Source: an uncultured Gammaproteobacteria bacterium (lineage in GTDB: Bacteria > Pseudomonadota > Gammaproteobacteria > Pseudomonadales > Pseudohongiellaceae). Taken from it: DNA of 58,221 bases. The notes below the pieces were generated by a model. The model was not told the DNA's origin. It made no database searches and saw only the letters and a program-made list of their open reading frames with translations. Positions 16,849-28,731 of this stretch are shown here, piece by piece. The position numbers were made by a program, and so were the translations under genes. The stretch covers positions 1 through 58,221 of the forward strand of contig CAIOZF010000182.1 of assembly GCA_903862645.1 (NCBI GenBank), read 5' to 3'. Positions within the stretch are counted from its first letter, which is position 1. The number at the start of each line of letters is the position of its first letter.

Positions 16849-19284
16849 TCAGAATAATATCTCGATGTTAGGTTCTTCATCGGTATCGCGGACGTCGCGG
16901 GTATCTTGAGTCTCTCGGGTCTCACGAGTTATGGCAGGCTGGCGGATTTCTGTGGTGAGCGGCGCATTCTCTTCCATGAACACCTCGAACATGGTGTTGG
17001 CCTGGCCTGGGCGTGCACTGCGGCCGGTTTTTTTGTCTATCAGTCTATCCACCAGACCGTCCGGTCGCGCCATCATGCGTTCGGGCATACCTTCCAGCAC
17101 AGTCTTCATGTAGTCGATCCAGATCGGCACTGGTACCGTCGCGCCCTGTTCACTTTCCCCCATCATCTGTGGCTGGTCGAAGCCAATGAACACGCTGGTG
17201 GAAATATCCCTGTTGAAACCGGTGAACCAAAGTTCGGAAGGGCCATTGGTAGTGCCCGTCTTGCCCATCAGATCCTTACGGTCAATCTCTCTACCGACGC
17301 GGCGACCACTGCCTTCCTCGATCACGGAGCGCATCATGCTGCCCAGGATGTAGGTGATCCGGGGATCCACCACCTGAGGTGCTGGCACCAGTTGCTGGCC
17401 AGTTGACTCTCCGTTTAGGGCGATGCTGTTCTGTGCAAAGTTCTGTTGACAATCTGCATCACAGGCGACGGGCTGTGCGGGTCGTGGAATCATGCCCTCG
17501 ACGGTCTTGATCTGTTTGATGAGTGTCGGCTCCACTTTTTGCCCGCCATTGGCGATGGTTGCATAGCCAATCGCCATCTCCAGCGGCTGTACGTCTTGAC
17601 TACCCAGTGCGATGGTCAGGTCATTGGGCGGGAAATTTTCGGTGTGGAAGCCGAAGCGTTTGGCGAAAGGGAACAGCAGATCTGACTCCAGTTGATCATA
17701 CAGTCGCACCGCAGGGACATTGCGTGAGTTGGTCAGTGCATAGCGCAGCGTGATCGGACCGACGAAATTGTTTTCGAAATTTCGTGGCCGATAGTCACCT
17801 CTTGTGAACGGGGCATCATTGATGGTGCTTGCTGCGGTATAGCCATTCTCCAGGGCTGTGCCGTACAGGAATGGTTTGAAGCCAGATCCAGGAGGTCTTG
17901 GGGTGGTGGCACGGTTTACCTGACTGTAGCCGAAGTCATAGCCACCGATCAGGGCGAGAATGTCACCGTTATCGGGAGAGACTGATACCAGCGCACCCTG
18001 CAACTCCGGAATCTGACCAAGCGCCCACCGATTATCGGGCATCAGCTTGATGCGGATCACGTCGCCAGTCTTGACGATTTCCCGGGCTTGTTGAGGCCTC
18101 GGCCAGGCGTTGCTTCTATCCACGAATGGTGCGGCCCAACTCAGGCCGTCCCAGCCGATGTCCACGATGCTGCCATCCCGCAGCAATGCCTTGATTTCAC
18201 GATCCCCTACATGAGTGACGATAGCGGGATGCTGATTGCCAACCACGGATTTAGCTTCCAGGGCTTCCAGCCAGGCGGGCAGGGGATCGTCGGCTGCCGC
18301 GGGTACAAATCCTTCCGTACCACGGTAGCCGTGGCGCTTGTCGTAATACTCTTCAAGGCCATTGGTCAGGGCGCGGTTGGCCACGAGTTGCTTATCACTA
18401 TGGATGGTGGTGGTGACTTCGAAGCCCTTGCGATAGATGTCTTCGCCGTATTGCTGGTACAGCTCCTGCCTTACCATTTCTGCAACATAGGGCGCACTGA
18501 TTTCAATCCTGCGACTGTGGCGGCGGGCATTGTCCGAAGTGCTGCTTGCTGCTTCGTACTCATCGCGACTAATCATCCGCTGTTCGTACATCTTGGTCAG
18601 TACTACATTGCGGCGTGTGGTGGCGCGCTCGGGATCGGTGATTGGATTGCACGGGGACGGACACGGCAAAACCGACGTGAGCATTGCAAACTGATGGAGT
18701 TCCAGTTCAGCGATCGGTTTGCCGTAATAGGCAAACGCAGCAGCATTGATTCCATCGGCGCCGGAACCGAAGTAGATCAGATTGAGATAAAGCGTGATGA
18801 TCTCTTCTTTGCTCAGCTCGCGCTGGATGCGCAGAGCGAAGGGAATCTCCTTGAGCTTGCGGGCGTAAACGGTGTCACTGTCGAATGAGATGTTGTTGGC
18901 CAGTTGCATGGTGATGGTACTGCCGCCGCCCAGATTGACACCGCGCACGAAGCCGTAGAATCCGCGCATGAGGCCAAATATGTCCACGCCGGGGTGGGAA
19001 TAGAAGCGCGGATCCTCGCTGGCGATGACGGCGTTGATCATCATCGTTGGAATTTCGTCGAAGGGAACGGGATCGCGACGGATGCCGATCTCGTCGATCA
19101 GCCGATTGTCGGCAGTCAGGATTCGCAGTGGTGTTTCCAGCTGCACATGACGATAAGACTCTGCCGATGGCAACTGGGGAGACAGATACAGGAATGCAGC
19201 CGCAGCCACCATGACACCCCCGCTGGCGCAGAAAATGCCAAACCAGAACAGTGTCCTGAATACCTTTTTTAGCCTGATGATCAC
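16849..19284 (-). CDS. mrcA: penicillin-binding protein 1A (bifunctional glycosyltransferase/transpeptidase)
   Basis: An 811-residue class A PBP that polymerises and crosslinks peptidoglycan. It has an N-terminal membrane anchor (about 9-32), the GT51 domain with catalytic Glu in ASEDPRFYSHPG and the GGSTITMQLANNI motif, an inserted OB-like region, and a transpeptidase domain with the SxxK motif in GSGFKPFLYG, SxN in TNSRNVPA, and KTG in MGKTGTTNG. The C-terminal tail is rich in Glu, Arg and Thr. It is divergent from pilM, the same arrangement as ponA-pilM in Pseudomonas, with a 573-bp intergenic region. Confidence 0.95.
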   Translation of the reverse strand: MIIRLKKVFRTLFWFGIFCASGGVMVAAAAFLYLSPQLPSAESYRHVQLETPLRILTADNRLIDEIGIRRDPVPFDEIPTMMINAVIASEDPRFYSHPGVDIFGLMRGFYGFVRGVNLGGGSTITMQLANNISFDSDTVYARKLKEIPFALRIQRELSKEEIITLYLNLIYFGSGADGINAAAFAYYGKPIAELELHQFAMLTSVLPCPSPCNPITDPERATTRRNVVLTKMYEQRMISRDEYEAASSTSDNARRHSRRIEISAPYVAEMVRQELYQQYGEDIYRKGFEVTTTIHSDKQLVANRALTNGLEEYYDKRHGYRGTEGFVPAAADDPLPAWLEALEAKSVVGNQHPAIVTHVGDREIKALLRDGSIVDIGWDGLSWAAPFVDRSNAWPRPQQAREIVKTGDVIRIKLMPDNRWALGQIPELQGALVSVSPDNGDILALIGGYDFGYSQVNRATTPRPPGSGFKPFLYGTALENGYTAASTINDAPFTRGDYRPRNFENNFVGPITLRYALTNSRNVPAVRLYDQLESDLLFPFAKRFGFHTENFPPNDLTIALGSQDVQPLEMAIGYATIANGGQKVEPTLIKQIKTVEGMIPRPAQPVACDADCQQNFAQNSIALNGESTGQQLVPAPQVVDPRITYILGSMMRSVIEEGSGRRVGREIDRKDLMGKTGTTNGPSELWFTGFNRDISTSVFIGFDQPQMMGESEQGATVPVPIWIDYMKTVLEGMPERMMARPDGLVDRLIDKKTGRSARPGQANTMFEVFMEENAPLTTEIRQPAITRETRETQDTRDVRDTDEEPNIEILF

Positions 19285-19857
19285 GGATGGGGTCGCTATT
19301 TTAGTGAAAACTCATGGCGATACAGTTTTAGCTGAGACCTGCAGATGATGGGCTATCTTCCCCAAAAAGGGCTGTTCATGGCGCACTCATCATGGGCTGG
19401 CTGTATTCACAGTGGCATTATATACCCATGCAGCGGGTCAATGTTGAGTGTTTCTGTCGGGTAAGTTGCGCATCGAGAGCTCGTTTTTGAGGGGTGCCGC
19501 CGCGCCGGATATTTTCGTATTTAAGAAACTAAAATTAATTATTTCAATATTTTAGTAACTTTTATCCATGTCGGATTGTAGATGGTTGCAGTGTTGTCCC
19601 CATGAAATAACAAAGATGATCAGACTGTGAACTAGGTCAAACAGAAGTTCAAAAACTTGACCTGGTTTGCAACATAAGGTTATTTATTGAGATAGGCATA
19701 TAATCTTTTGAATATTATATATAAATTTGTTTTGATCTAATTTCGTGACTAAAAATGGCGTCAGTCTGCTCGTTTTCACGTTTGCCGCTATACTGACAGG
19801 CAGAGCATTTCGACTTTACAAAATCAGGCTAAAACATCGACATCCGGAATTGCAAAC
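19285..19857. other. 573-bp AT-rich intergenic region between divergent mrcA and pilM
   Basis: No open frame with recognisable homology was found. The central part (about 19510-19745) is markedly more AT-rich than the neighbourhood, with runs such as taaaattaattatttc and aatattatatataaat. It must contain the mrcA and pilM promoters; a TATACT hexamer at about 19789 could be a pilM -10 but no convincing -35 was found. I see no RNA gene. Confidence 0.5.
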
Positions 19858-20918
<1,061 letters not shown>

Positions 20919-20920
20919 CT

Positions 20921-21493
20921 ATGGCTCGCATTAACCTACTTCCCTGGCGGGAACAGCTGCGTGAAGAGCGCAGGCGCGAGTTTATGGTCATGCTGCTTGG
21001 TGTCGTGATCATCGCTGGTGGCATCCTTTTTCTCGTCGATCGCGGCTTCCGTGGTGATATCCGTTATCAACAATCGCGTAATGAATTCCTGCGTCAACAG
21101 ATACTGGTGCTGGATGCCCGCATTGAGGAAATCAATCTCCTGAAGCAGCAAAAGGAGCAGATCAGCGCGAGGATGGAGGTCATTCAAGATCTGCAGGGCT
21201 CGCGGCCTGTCATCGTGCGGATCTTTGACGAATTGGTGAAAGCCCTGCCGACCGGTGTCTATTTCAATACTCTGGTGCGAACGGACAGCACTCTGGAGAT
21301 TGAGGGCATTGCCGAGTCCAATAACAAAGTGTCTGAGCTGATGCGCCGCCTGGATGATTCCGAATGGTTTGTGAATCCCAGTCTCCAACAGATTTCGGCG
21401 GCCAGTGCCGACGTGAACTCAGAGCAGCGCGCTGCCAATGCATTCTCACTCACTCTGGTTCTGCAGGAACCTTTGCGGGAACAGGGGCAGTGA
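20921..21493 (+). CDS. pilN: type IV pilus inner-membrane protein PilN
   Basis: A 190-residue bitopic protein. The N-terminus ARINLLPWREQLREER contains the conserved INLLPWR motif that binds PilM; a membrane helix follows at about 21-41, then a coiled coil and a ferredoxin-like periplasmic domain. It starts 2 bp after the pilM stop and ends 1 bp before pilO. The frame is intact, but its partners PilM and PilQ are disrupted, so the product is probably without function unless those lesions are artefacts. Confidence 0.93.
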   Translation: MARINLLPWREQLREERRREFMVMLLGVVIIAGGILFLVDRGFRGDIRYQQSRNEFLRQQILVLDARIEEINLLKQQKEQISARMEVIQDLQGSRPVIVRIFDELVKALPTGVYFNTLVRTDSTLEIEGIAESNNKVSELMRRLDDSEWFVNPSLQQISAASADVNSEQRAANAFSLTLVLQEPLREQGQ

Positions 21494-21494
21494 C

Positions 21495-22145
21495 ATGACG
21501 CCAATAAAAGGATTGATCAAGGAGCTGCAGAGCTTCGACTGGGACAATCTCAGCGATCTGGACTCGATTGGGGTCTGGCCGGGCGTCGTCAAATTCGTCA
21601 TCACGCTAGTGGTATTCGTACTCTGCCTGGGGCTTGGTTTCTGGTTTGATATCCGCAATCTGCAATCGGCCCTGGAGCGCTGGGCAGCCGAAGAGGCGAC
21701 GCTGCGCATCGAGTATGAACAGAAGGCCGTGATGGCCGCCAATCTCGAAGAATACAAGGCCCAAACCGTGCAGATGGAGGAAGCCTTCTCTGAATTGCTG
21801 CGGCAATTGCCCAGCCAGACTGAGGTTCCGGATCTTGTGGATGAAATCACCGAGACGGGGTTGGGCGCCAGTTTGTCCTTCTCCCGCATCGAACTGGACC
21901 CGGAAGTAGCGCTTGAATTCTATATCGAGCAACCTATTCAGGTGGAAGTGCTTGGCAACTACCACGACTTCGGTACTTTTGTGAGCGGCGTTGCCAGTCT
22001 GGCGAGGATCGTGACACTGCATGACTTCTCGATCATCGCTGCGGCGAGTCGCAGTCTGCTGACGATGACAATTACCGCCAAGACGTACCGCTACGGCACG
22101 GAAGAAGAGGAGGAAGTGTCTGATGCGTCTGCTCCCGCGCCGTAA
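21495..22145 (+). CDS. pilO: type IV pilus inner-membrane protein PilO
   Basis: A 216-residue bitopic protein with a membrane helix at about 33-55 (VVKFVITLVVFVLCLGLGFWF), a coiled coil (LQSALERWAAEEATLRIEYEQK) and a periplasmic alpha/beta domain; it heterodimerises with PilN. The ATG at 21495, 1 bp after the pilN stop, fits better than the upstream open frame inside pilN. The 3' end overlaps pilP by 23 bp. The C-terminus is acidic (EEEEEVSDAS). The gene is intact within a damaged operon. Confidence 0.92.
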   Translation: MTPIKGLIKELQSFDWDNLSDLDSIGVWPGVVKFVITLVVFVLCLGLGFWFDIRNLQSALERWAAEEATLRIEYEQKAVMAANLEEYKAQTVQMEEAFSELLRQLPSQTEVPDLVDEITETGLGASLSFSRIELDPEVALEFYIEQPIQVEVLGNYHDFGTFVSGVASLARIVTLHDFSIIAAASRSLLTMTITAKTYRYGTEEEEEVSDASAPAP

Positions 22146-22680
22146 CTCCAGCAACTTGCGCTGGTGCCGTTTTTCCATGTTGAGTCTGCTGTGTTTCGTG
22201 CTGGCTGCATGTTCGCGCAATGACGGCATGGCCGATTTGCAGCAGTTCGTGATCGACGTGTCGATGCGCCCAGGTGCGCCGGTGGAGCCGATGCCGGTCT
22301 TTCTTCCCTATGAGGCCTTCACCTACAGTGCCGCGTCCATGCGTGGCCCGTTCGATGTGCCGGTGATGGCAGGGACTGGGGTCGGAGTGGAGTCGACGAG
22401 CACCGTGCAGCCGGATTTCAACCGAACGCCAGAGCCACTGGAGAGCTTTGCTTTAACCGCATTGAGCATGGTCGGAATGATCAGTCGTGGCGACGCCTAC
22501 ATCGCTTTGATCCGCGATGACCTAGGGATGATTCATCGGATCGGAAGTGGTAGCTATCTGGGCCGCAATCATGGTCGCGTGGTGCAGGTGACGCCGGAAG
22601 AAGTGTCCATCGTAGAGCTAGCCCCCTCAGGGGATGGTGGATGGGTGGAAAGGCCGCGAACGCTGGCCTTGGAGCGCTGA
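22123..22680 (+). CDS. pilP: type IV pilus lipoprotein PilP
   Basis: A 185-residue lipoprotein with a signal sequence (FSMLSLLCFVLAAC) whose lipobox Cys is near residue 30. It has a disordered Pro-rich middle (PEPLESFALTALSMVGMI) and a C-terminal beta domain (AYIALIRDDLGMIHRIGSGSYLGRNHGRV) that contacts PilQ. It overlaps the end of pilO. The frame is intact. It links the inner-membrane PilNO complex to the secretin. Confidence 0.92.
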   Translation: MRLLPRRNSSNLRWCRFSMLSLLCFVLAACSRNDGMADLQQFVIDVSMRPGAPVEPMPVFLPYEAFTYSAASMRGPFDVPVMAGTGVGVESTSTVQPDFNRTPEPLESFALTALSMVGMISRGDAYIALIRDDLGMIHRIGSGSYLGRNHGRVVQVTPEEVSIVELAPSGDGGWVERPRTLALER

Positions 22681-22794
22681 TGCCAGTTGCCTGCAGAGGC
22701 CTGGTTGCAGTGGGTAGTTACTGTCCGTATGAGATGCAATACAACAGGTTTTTATTCGCAGCGAAAAATTTCGCAGCATTTTCAGGTGATAAAA

Positions 22795-25095
22795 ATGTCT
22801 ACAGCAACGATGACTTCAACGGTCAGGATTCCGGGCTTAAGCGCCGTCTGGACATGGTGTTTGCCGTTACTGCTTGCCTGTCTGAGTCTGCAGTCGATTC
22901 AGGCGCAGGAACCGGTGACCCTGCAGAGCATCGGGTTTGCCAATCTGCCAGGTAACAGCCTTGAGGTAAGACTGGACTTCGATGCCGCGCCCCCAGAGCC
23001 CACAGGCTTTACGCAGGAAGATCCGGCGCGAATCTCTCTTGATCTCACCAATGTACAGAGCAGCCTTTGAGAGCGTCGCTTCGACATCGATTCAAACAAT
23101 GCCGAAAGTGTGATGGTCCTGGAGACCGGTGATCGCACCAGACTCGTGTTCAATCTGAATAGTCCTGCAGAGTACGAGACTCGTATTGAGGGAAATACAC
23201 TGGTGGTGCGCCTTGACAGCAACAGGGTGGTGACTGCCGCCGGGCCCGAGCTGGCTAATGAGGTCACTGCACCTGCGGTTGCCACTGGTACGGCATCTTC
23301 ATCACTGGCGGATGTCATGTTCCGGCGGGGGAGTGAAGAGGACGAAGGCCAGATCGTCATTACGCTCAGCGACGACCAGATACTCGGCAATGTCGAGCAG
23401 GTCGGTTCAAGAATCTATGTCGAGTTCTCAGGTGCGGCAGTGCCAGAGCGCCTGAACCGGCGCTTCGATGTCACCGATTTTGCGACTCCGGTGAATACTG
23501 TCGATGTCTACCCGCAGCGCGGCAATGCCACCATCGCCATTGACCTGAATGGTGAGTACGAATATGTCGCCTACCAGCAGGGCCGTCAGTACACCGTCAG
23601 CGTCTCTCCACCGGGGGCTGCGGTTGCCACTGGCGATTCTTCGGTCGCCTATTCCGGTACCCTTGTGTCACTGAGTTTTCAAAACATCGAAGTGCGCGCC
23701 GTGCTGCAATTACTCGCCGAGGAAAATAATTTCAATCTGGTGACCAGTGACGCGATTATCGGCAATATCACGCTGGAGCTGGATGATGTGCCCTGGGATC
23801 AGGCGCTGAATCTGGTATTGCAGTCACGCAACCTGGACAAGCGTCTGGTCGGTAATGTGCTCTATGTGGCCCCCGCCGATGAAATTGCTGCGCAGGAGCA
23901 GCAGGTGCTGGATGCGACCCGGCAGGCCGAAGCGCTGGCGCCGCTGCATACCGAGTACGTGCAGGTTAACTACGCTGATGCAGCCAATATTCTGACGCTT
24001 CTGACTGGATCGGCGACGGGTAGTTCGCCCGCGGCCGGTGATGCTGCCTCGCCTCAGGTTGCGGCGAACGGGATACTCTCCAGTCGCGGCTCAGCGACTG
24101 TGGATGCCAGGACCAACATCATCATCATTCGCGATGTGACTGAGAAACTGGATGAGGTCAGGGAGCTATTGAGCAAGCTCGACGTGCCGGTCCGGCAGGT
24201 GCTTATAGAGGCCCGCATCGTCAACGTGTCGACCGACTTCGGCAGAGATCTCGGTATCCGTTGGGGTGGTGCCGGGCGCAGGGACACGTCAGACGGCTTC
24301 CGCTACGGCGGCAGCCAGGCCTCCACTCTTGAACAACAGGACAATCGCGTCGCCGAAAGCATCGCCGTGCAGAAGGCACTGGCTGCCGGAGATGCAGCAC
24401 GGGTGAAGGCATTGCAGGATGGTACTGACCCAAGCCTGATTGATGCGATTGTATCCCAGACTATCGCCGCTGTGGCCATTCCGATCGGTTCCGTGTCCTT
24501 CCCCGATGCACTGGCCGTGGATCTGGGGCTGCAGGACGATACGGCATCCTCCTTCTCGGTCGGTTTCACCAGCAACAGTGGTTTGATCGAGCTGGAGCTC
24601 TCGGCTCTGGAAAGTAGCGGTAACGGTGAAGTAATCGCCCGTCCCAAGGTCACCACCCAGGACAAGGTCACCGCGACCATTGAGTCCGGTGTGCGGATCC
24701 CTTATCAGGCTCAGGCTGGTGGCACGGCCGGAGGCTCTACGACCGAGTTTGTGGATGCAGTCCTCTCTCTGGAGGTCACGCCGCAGATCACGCCGGACGG
24801 CCGCATCATCATGCAGCTGGATATTCATCAGGATTCGGTAGCTGTGGGTAGTGGCAACGTGCCGGCGATCAACACTAACTCCATTAATACCAGCGTGCTG
24901 GTTGAGAATGGTGACACGATTGTACTGGGTGGGGTCTTCCGAGAGGAGACAACGACAACGGAGAGCAAGACACCCGTGCTGGGCGATGTTCCCTATATTG
25001 GTCGGCTGTTCAAGCGCACCAATAATGAGAACCGTCGTACCGAGCTATTGATCTTCATTACTCCGAAGATCATCGCCGAGATCAATACGCGCTGA
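22795..25095 (+). pseudogene. pilQ: pilQ, type IV pilus secretin, interrupted by an in-frame TGA
   Basis: PilQ forms the outer-membrane channel for the pilus. The frame starts at 22795 (AGGTG upstream) with a signal peptide ending near SIQAQ and part of an AMIN domain, then meets TGA at 23068-23070 (codon 92). It continues in the same frame without a stop to 25095 with AMIN, STN (SFQNIEVRAVLQLLAEENN), N1 and secretin domains, ending FKRTNNENRRTELLIFITPKI. One substitution (for example CGA to TGA) would explain the stop. Restart at 23110 or 23113 would give a protein without signal peptide. Everything downstream is well conserved, so the change is recent, a sequencing error, or a readthrough codon. 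Confidence 0.88.
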
Positions 25096-25275
25096 GTGTG
25101 AGCTTCCCCTTCAGGCAGGGTCTGGCCCTGCCTCTGTGATAATGGCTTCGTGTGACAGTTGCCCGGATTCGTCCGCCACCCAGTCGTGATTTTCTCCTTC
25201 GGCAAGGGTTACAATGTCGGCCACTCCGCCAGGGTTGCGGACAAACGTCGGTGGCGCTGGGGAATCGGATCAATC

Positions 25276-25914
25276 ATGGACAAGCAGGACAACATATTTC
25301 TCATCGGGCCCATGGGCGTTGGCAAGAGCACCATCGGACGTCTGCTCTCTATGCAGCTGACTATGCCGTTTTTTGATTCCGATCGCGAAATCGAGTTTGT
25401 CACGGGTGCTGACATACCTTGGATCTTCGATGTGGAAGGGGAGCAGGGGTTCCGCGTGCGGGAGGCGCGCATGATCGATACTCTGACGCAGCGCCGAGGC
25501 ATAATTCTGGCGACTGGCGGTGGTGCGATTTTGGCCCCCGACAGCCGGCTCAATCTGAAGAGCCGGGGGATCGTTGTCTATCTGCGTGCCTCGGTAGCCC
25601 AGCAGTTGGAACGCACGGGCAAAGATAAAAGTCGACCACTGCTGCAGACCGATAATCCGCTGGCCAAGATCAAGGAATTGATCAAGATCCGTGAGCCGCT
25701 GTATCGCGAGACAGCCCACGTAATTGTCGATACCAGTCGACGCAGCCCTAGATCGGTGAGCACTGAGATCCTCCATCAGGTCGAAGAATGGCGTGCCGCT
25801 AATCTGGAGCTGGTCGCGGGAATGGCGGGGGAGAACCCCGCAGTGGATTCCTTACAAAGCGCTGCAACGAACAACGACGCGGCTGCCGAGTGCGACACCG
25901 CTTCTGCGGTATAG
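25276..25914 (+). CDS. aroK: shikimate kinase
   Basis: A 212-residue P-loop kinase that phosphorylates shikimate with ATP, the fifth step of the shikimate pathway. Walker A is GPMGVGKST, the substrate residues lie in DSDREIE and GFRVREA, and ATGGGAIL is the third binding motif; the lid contains KDKSRPLL. The ATG at 25276 fits the family N-terminus. The last ~30 residues (AVDSLQSAATNND and after) form a non-conserved tail. The pilQ-aroK-aroB order is standard for gammaproteobacteria. Confidence 0.95.
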   Translation: MDKQDNIFLIGPMGVGKSTIGRLLSMQLTMPFFDSDREIEFVTGADIPWIFDVEGEQGFRVREARMIDTLTQRRGIILATGGGAILAPDSRLNLKSRGIVVYLRASVAQQLERTGKDKSRPLLQTDNPLAKIKELIKIREPLYRETAHVIVDTSRRSPRSVSTEILHQVEEWRAANLELVAGMAGENPAVDSLQSAATNNDAAAECDTASAV

Positions 25915-25994
25915 AAATATGCCGGCCTGTCGCGGCCGACACCCATCAATAGTCAATCAGATCCGGGGCGCCTTGCGGTGCGGGTCGCGCTGGA

Positions 25995-27095
25995 ATGCAG
26001 AAAATGATCAAGCTTGAAGTAGACCTTGAAGATCGCTCGTATCCCATCTTTATCGGCTCCGGATTGTTGGGGCAGGCCGGGCTCATTCGCCCCTATGTAC
26101 ATGGCAAACGGGCACTCATCGTCACCAACGAAGTGGTCGCGCCGCTCTACCTTGCGCAGCTCAAAAGTGCCCTTGTCGATGTCCAATGCGATCACCTCGT
26201 TCTTCCCGATGGCGAGCACACCAAGACACTGGCTACCCTTGGCTGGATCTATGACAAGCTGCTCGCCGATCGCCATGAGCGCAGCACCACTCTGATAGCT
26301 TTGGGCGGTGGCGTAGTAGGTGATATCACGGGTTTTGCTGCTGCAACCTATCAGCGCGGTGTCAATTTCATCCAGGTCCCCACCACCTTGCTGTCGCAGG
26401 TTGACTCCTCCGTGGGAGGCAAGACCGGCGTGAACCATCCACTTGGCAAGAACATGATCGGGGCCTTTTACCAGCCACAGTGCGTCGTTGCCGATACCAC
26501 TGTGCTCGGCTCATTGCCGGATCGTGAACTCAAGGCGGGAATTGCGGAAGTCATCAAGTACGGGCTGATCGACAACCTGCCGTTTTTCGCTTGGTTGGAG
26601 ACGAATATCGAGGGTTTGGTGTCCGGCGACCAAATATTACTGGCCGAAGCGGTCAGGGTCAGCTGTGAGGAGAAAGCCCGCATCGTGGCCGCCGACGAGA
26701 AGGAGGGTGGCGTGCGTGCCCTGCTCAATCTCGGTCATACCTTCGGGCATGCGATCGAGACCGCCATGGGTTACGGCACCTGGCTGCACGGCGAGGCGGT
26801 CGCGGCAGGCATGGTCATGGCATTGGACCTGTCGGCTCGCTTGGGCTGGATGGATGTAAATGCGGCCGCGCGTGCCAGGACATTGCTGGAGCGCGCCGGT
26901 CTGCCGGTCGCGCCTCCCGCCAGTATGACCGCTGATGATTTCATGCGCCTCATGGCTTTCGACAAGAAGGTCCAGGGAGGTAAAATTCGCTTTATCCTGC
27001 TGCGAGGCCTGGGCCAGGCCGTTATCGAGAGTGGGGTGGATGCGGTGTTGCTGCAACAGACATTGGAAGCGGGAGAAGGTTTGTGCCAAAGGTAA
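25995..27095 (+). CDS. aroB: 3-dehydroquinate synthase
   Basis: A 366-residue NAD- and metal-dependent enzyme that makes 3-dehydroquinate from DAHP. Family motifs are [41 protein letters not shown], and the metal-binding histidines in GHTFGHAIE and [11 protein letters not shown]. The start could be 25995 or the ATG three codons later. The 3' end overlaps the following SPOR gene by 13 bp, so aroK-aroB-SPOR are coupled. Confidence 0.96.
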   Translation: MQKMIKLEVDLEDRSYPIFIGSGLLGQAGLIRPYVHGKRALIVTNEVVAPLYLAQLKSALVDVQCDHLVLPDGEHTKTLATLGWIYDKLLADRHERSTTLIALGGGVVGDITGFAAATYQRGVNFIQVPTTLLSQVDSSVGGKTGVNHPLGKNMIGAFYQPQCVVADTTVLGSLPDRELKAGIAEVIKYGLIDNLPFFAWLETNIEGLVSGDQILLAEAVRVSCEEKARIVAADEKEGGVRALLNLGHTFGHAIETAMGYGTWLHGEAVAAGMVMALDLSARLGWMDVNAAARARTLLERAGLPVAPPASMTADDFMRLMAFDKKVQGGKIRFILLRGLGQAVIESGVDAVLLQQTLEAGEGLCQR

Positions 27096-28591
27096 ACGAG
27101 GCGTCTGCGTCATTGGATCTGTCTGCGAATCCGTTCGCGACAGACACTCCCATAGCGAGTCTGTATCCGGGCGCGCAGCGTCGTGACATCCTGGCGAGGT
27201 TGCTGCACCACGCGACCGTCAGCAATGACATCATGACCTTGCTGGGTCCGAGTGGCAGTGGCAAGAGTGTCCTCGGTGACTTCTTTGTCCGGCAGGCCTC
27301 CCGACACCAGTTAGTTGCCCGGGTGCGGGCCAGTCTGCTGACCAGCCCTGCGCAGTTGCTGGAAGAGATGTTCAAGGCATTCGTGTTGGATTTCCCGCCG
27401 CACACTTCGTTGGCAGACCTCAAGGAAGCTCTGCTGGATTACTTCGAATCGGTGCGGCAGCAGTCACGCAGCATCGTGCTGATTGTGGATGATGCGCACG
27501 AACTGGGTGATGACGCACTGGCACTTCTGACCCGTCTGGCGCTGGCCGACAATGTGGAGGGTACTTTTCATCTGATCCTGCTGGGGCTGCCACAGTTACT
27601 GGATACACTCGACTACACCTGTCCCATGCACAATGGTGCGCAAAGGTTCAGCGCCATTCATCTGCCGGCTCTTAGTCTGGAGGAGACCCGCGATTACCTG
27701 CGTTACCGGCTGAATGCCGTTGGCTTTGCGCAGGGTGATCAGGCGCGCCCTCTGCCGTTGAGCAACAAACAGATCGACAAAATCTACAAACAGTCTGCAG
27801 GCATGCCCGGCGCCATCAATGCGCTCGCGGGGGCACTGCTTGAAGCCCCGCAAGGCACTGTTATGGCTTTTGATTTGTCTTTTATTTCCAGGATTCCAAA
27901 GAATTATGCCTTTGCGGCTGGTGCACTGCTCGTTGCTCTGTTGGCGGCTTTCCTTTTCGGCGGTGGTGAAGACGAGATGGATGCCCCGCGCACCGTGAGC
28001 ATACCTCTGGAGTTGCCGACTCAGCAGATCCTGCCAGCTCAGCCCATTGCATTTACAGACACGCCTGCGCCGAACTTGCCCGTGGCAGCCCCGAGTGCGC
28101 CAGTGAGTGCATCGAACCCTGTCGTTGCCACGACGCCTCCGCCGGAGCGGGCAGCAATCGCCGCCCCGACGGTGCAGCCTGCAGCGACTGCAGCGACTGC
28201 AGCAACAAACTCAGCGCCGATTCCCGCTGCACCTGCAAGGCCTTCTGTGGTGCAGCAAGCCCCCGTGCCAAGGCCGGCAGCCGTCGTCGCAGGAGCCGGG
28301 CAGCCGGCCAACATACTCGCACTGCCCGCCAGCCAGTTCACGCTGCAGGTGCTGGGCGCCACGTCTCGAACCAATGTTGAGCAGTTCGTGCAACGTCATG
28401 TCGGAAGTTCGCTGCTGTGGTACGAGACCCGCAACAATGGCCGTCCGTGGTTTGTGGTCATACAGGGCGCCTACGCCTCGCGTGACGCAGCAAGATCGGC
28501 ACTCGCCGGGCTGCCTGCTGAGTTGCGCGATCAGCAGCCTTGGGTCCGCAGTCTGGATGAAGTGCAAGCCGACATCCGCACTTCCAACTGA
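27083..28591 (+). CDS. DamX-like protein: AAA ATPase domain, membrane helix and SPOR domain
   Basis: A 502-residue protein starting at GTG. The cytoplasmic part is an ExeA-like AAA module with Walker A GPSGSGKS (about 54-61) and Walker [12 protein letters not shown] (about 131-141). A membrane helix follows at about 273-292 ([18 protein letters not shown]), then a Pro/Ala-rich periplasmic linker, and a C-terminal SPOR domain from about 415 ([17 protein letters not shown]) that binds septal peptidoglycan. The position after aroB matches damX. It overlaps aroB by 13 bp. The E. coli DamX lacks a functional ATPase motif; here the motifs look intact. Confidence 0.88.
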   Translation: MPKVNEASASLDLSANPFATDTPIASLYPGAQRRDILARLLHHATVSNDIMTLLGPSGSGKSVLGDFFVRQASRHQLVARVRASLLTSPAQLLEEMFKAFVLDFPPHTSLADLKEALLDYFESVRQQSRSIVLIVDDAHELGDDALALLTRLALADNVEGTFHLILLGLPQLLDTLDYTCPMHNGAQRFSAIHLPALSLEETRDYLRYRLNAVGFAQGDQARPLPLSNKQIDKIYKQSAGMPGAINALAGALLEAPQGTVMAFDLSFISRIPKNYAFAAGALLVALLAAFLFGGGEDEMDAPRTVSIPLELPTQQILPAQPIAFTDTPAPNLPVAAPSAPVSASNPVVATTPPPERAAIAAPTVQPAATAATAATNSAPIPAAPARPSVVQQAPVPRPAAVVAGAGQPANILALPASQFTLQVLGATSRTNVEQFVQRHVGSSLLWYETRNNGRPWFVVIQGAYASRDAARSALAGLPAELRDQQPWVRSLDEVQADIRTSN

Positions 28592-28603
28592 GCCGGCATT
28601 GGT

Positions 28604-28632
28604 TTGTCGTGACAGGGGCGGGTGTGTAGAAT
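28604..28632 (+). promoter_or_regulatory. probable sigma-70 promoter of hemE
   Basis: TTGTCG at 28604-28609, a 17-nt spacer and TAGAAT at 28627-28632 lie in the 140-bp gap upstream of hemE. Confidence 0.45.
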
Positions 28633-28731
28633 GCCCAGCCTTCTGATCCACCGTTCCTGCAGCTCCGTAGCCAGGGAACGAGAGTCATCCGGCTCGGATT
28701 ACACTCCAGTTTATTGAAAGAGGATATTGCG

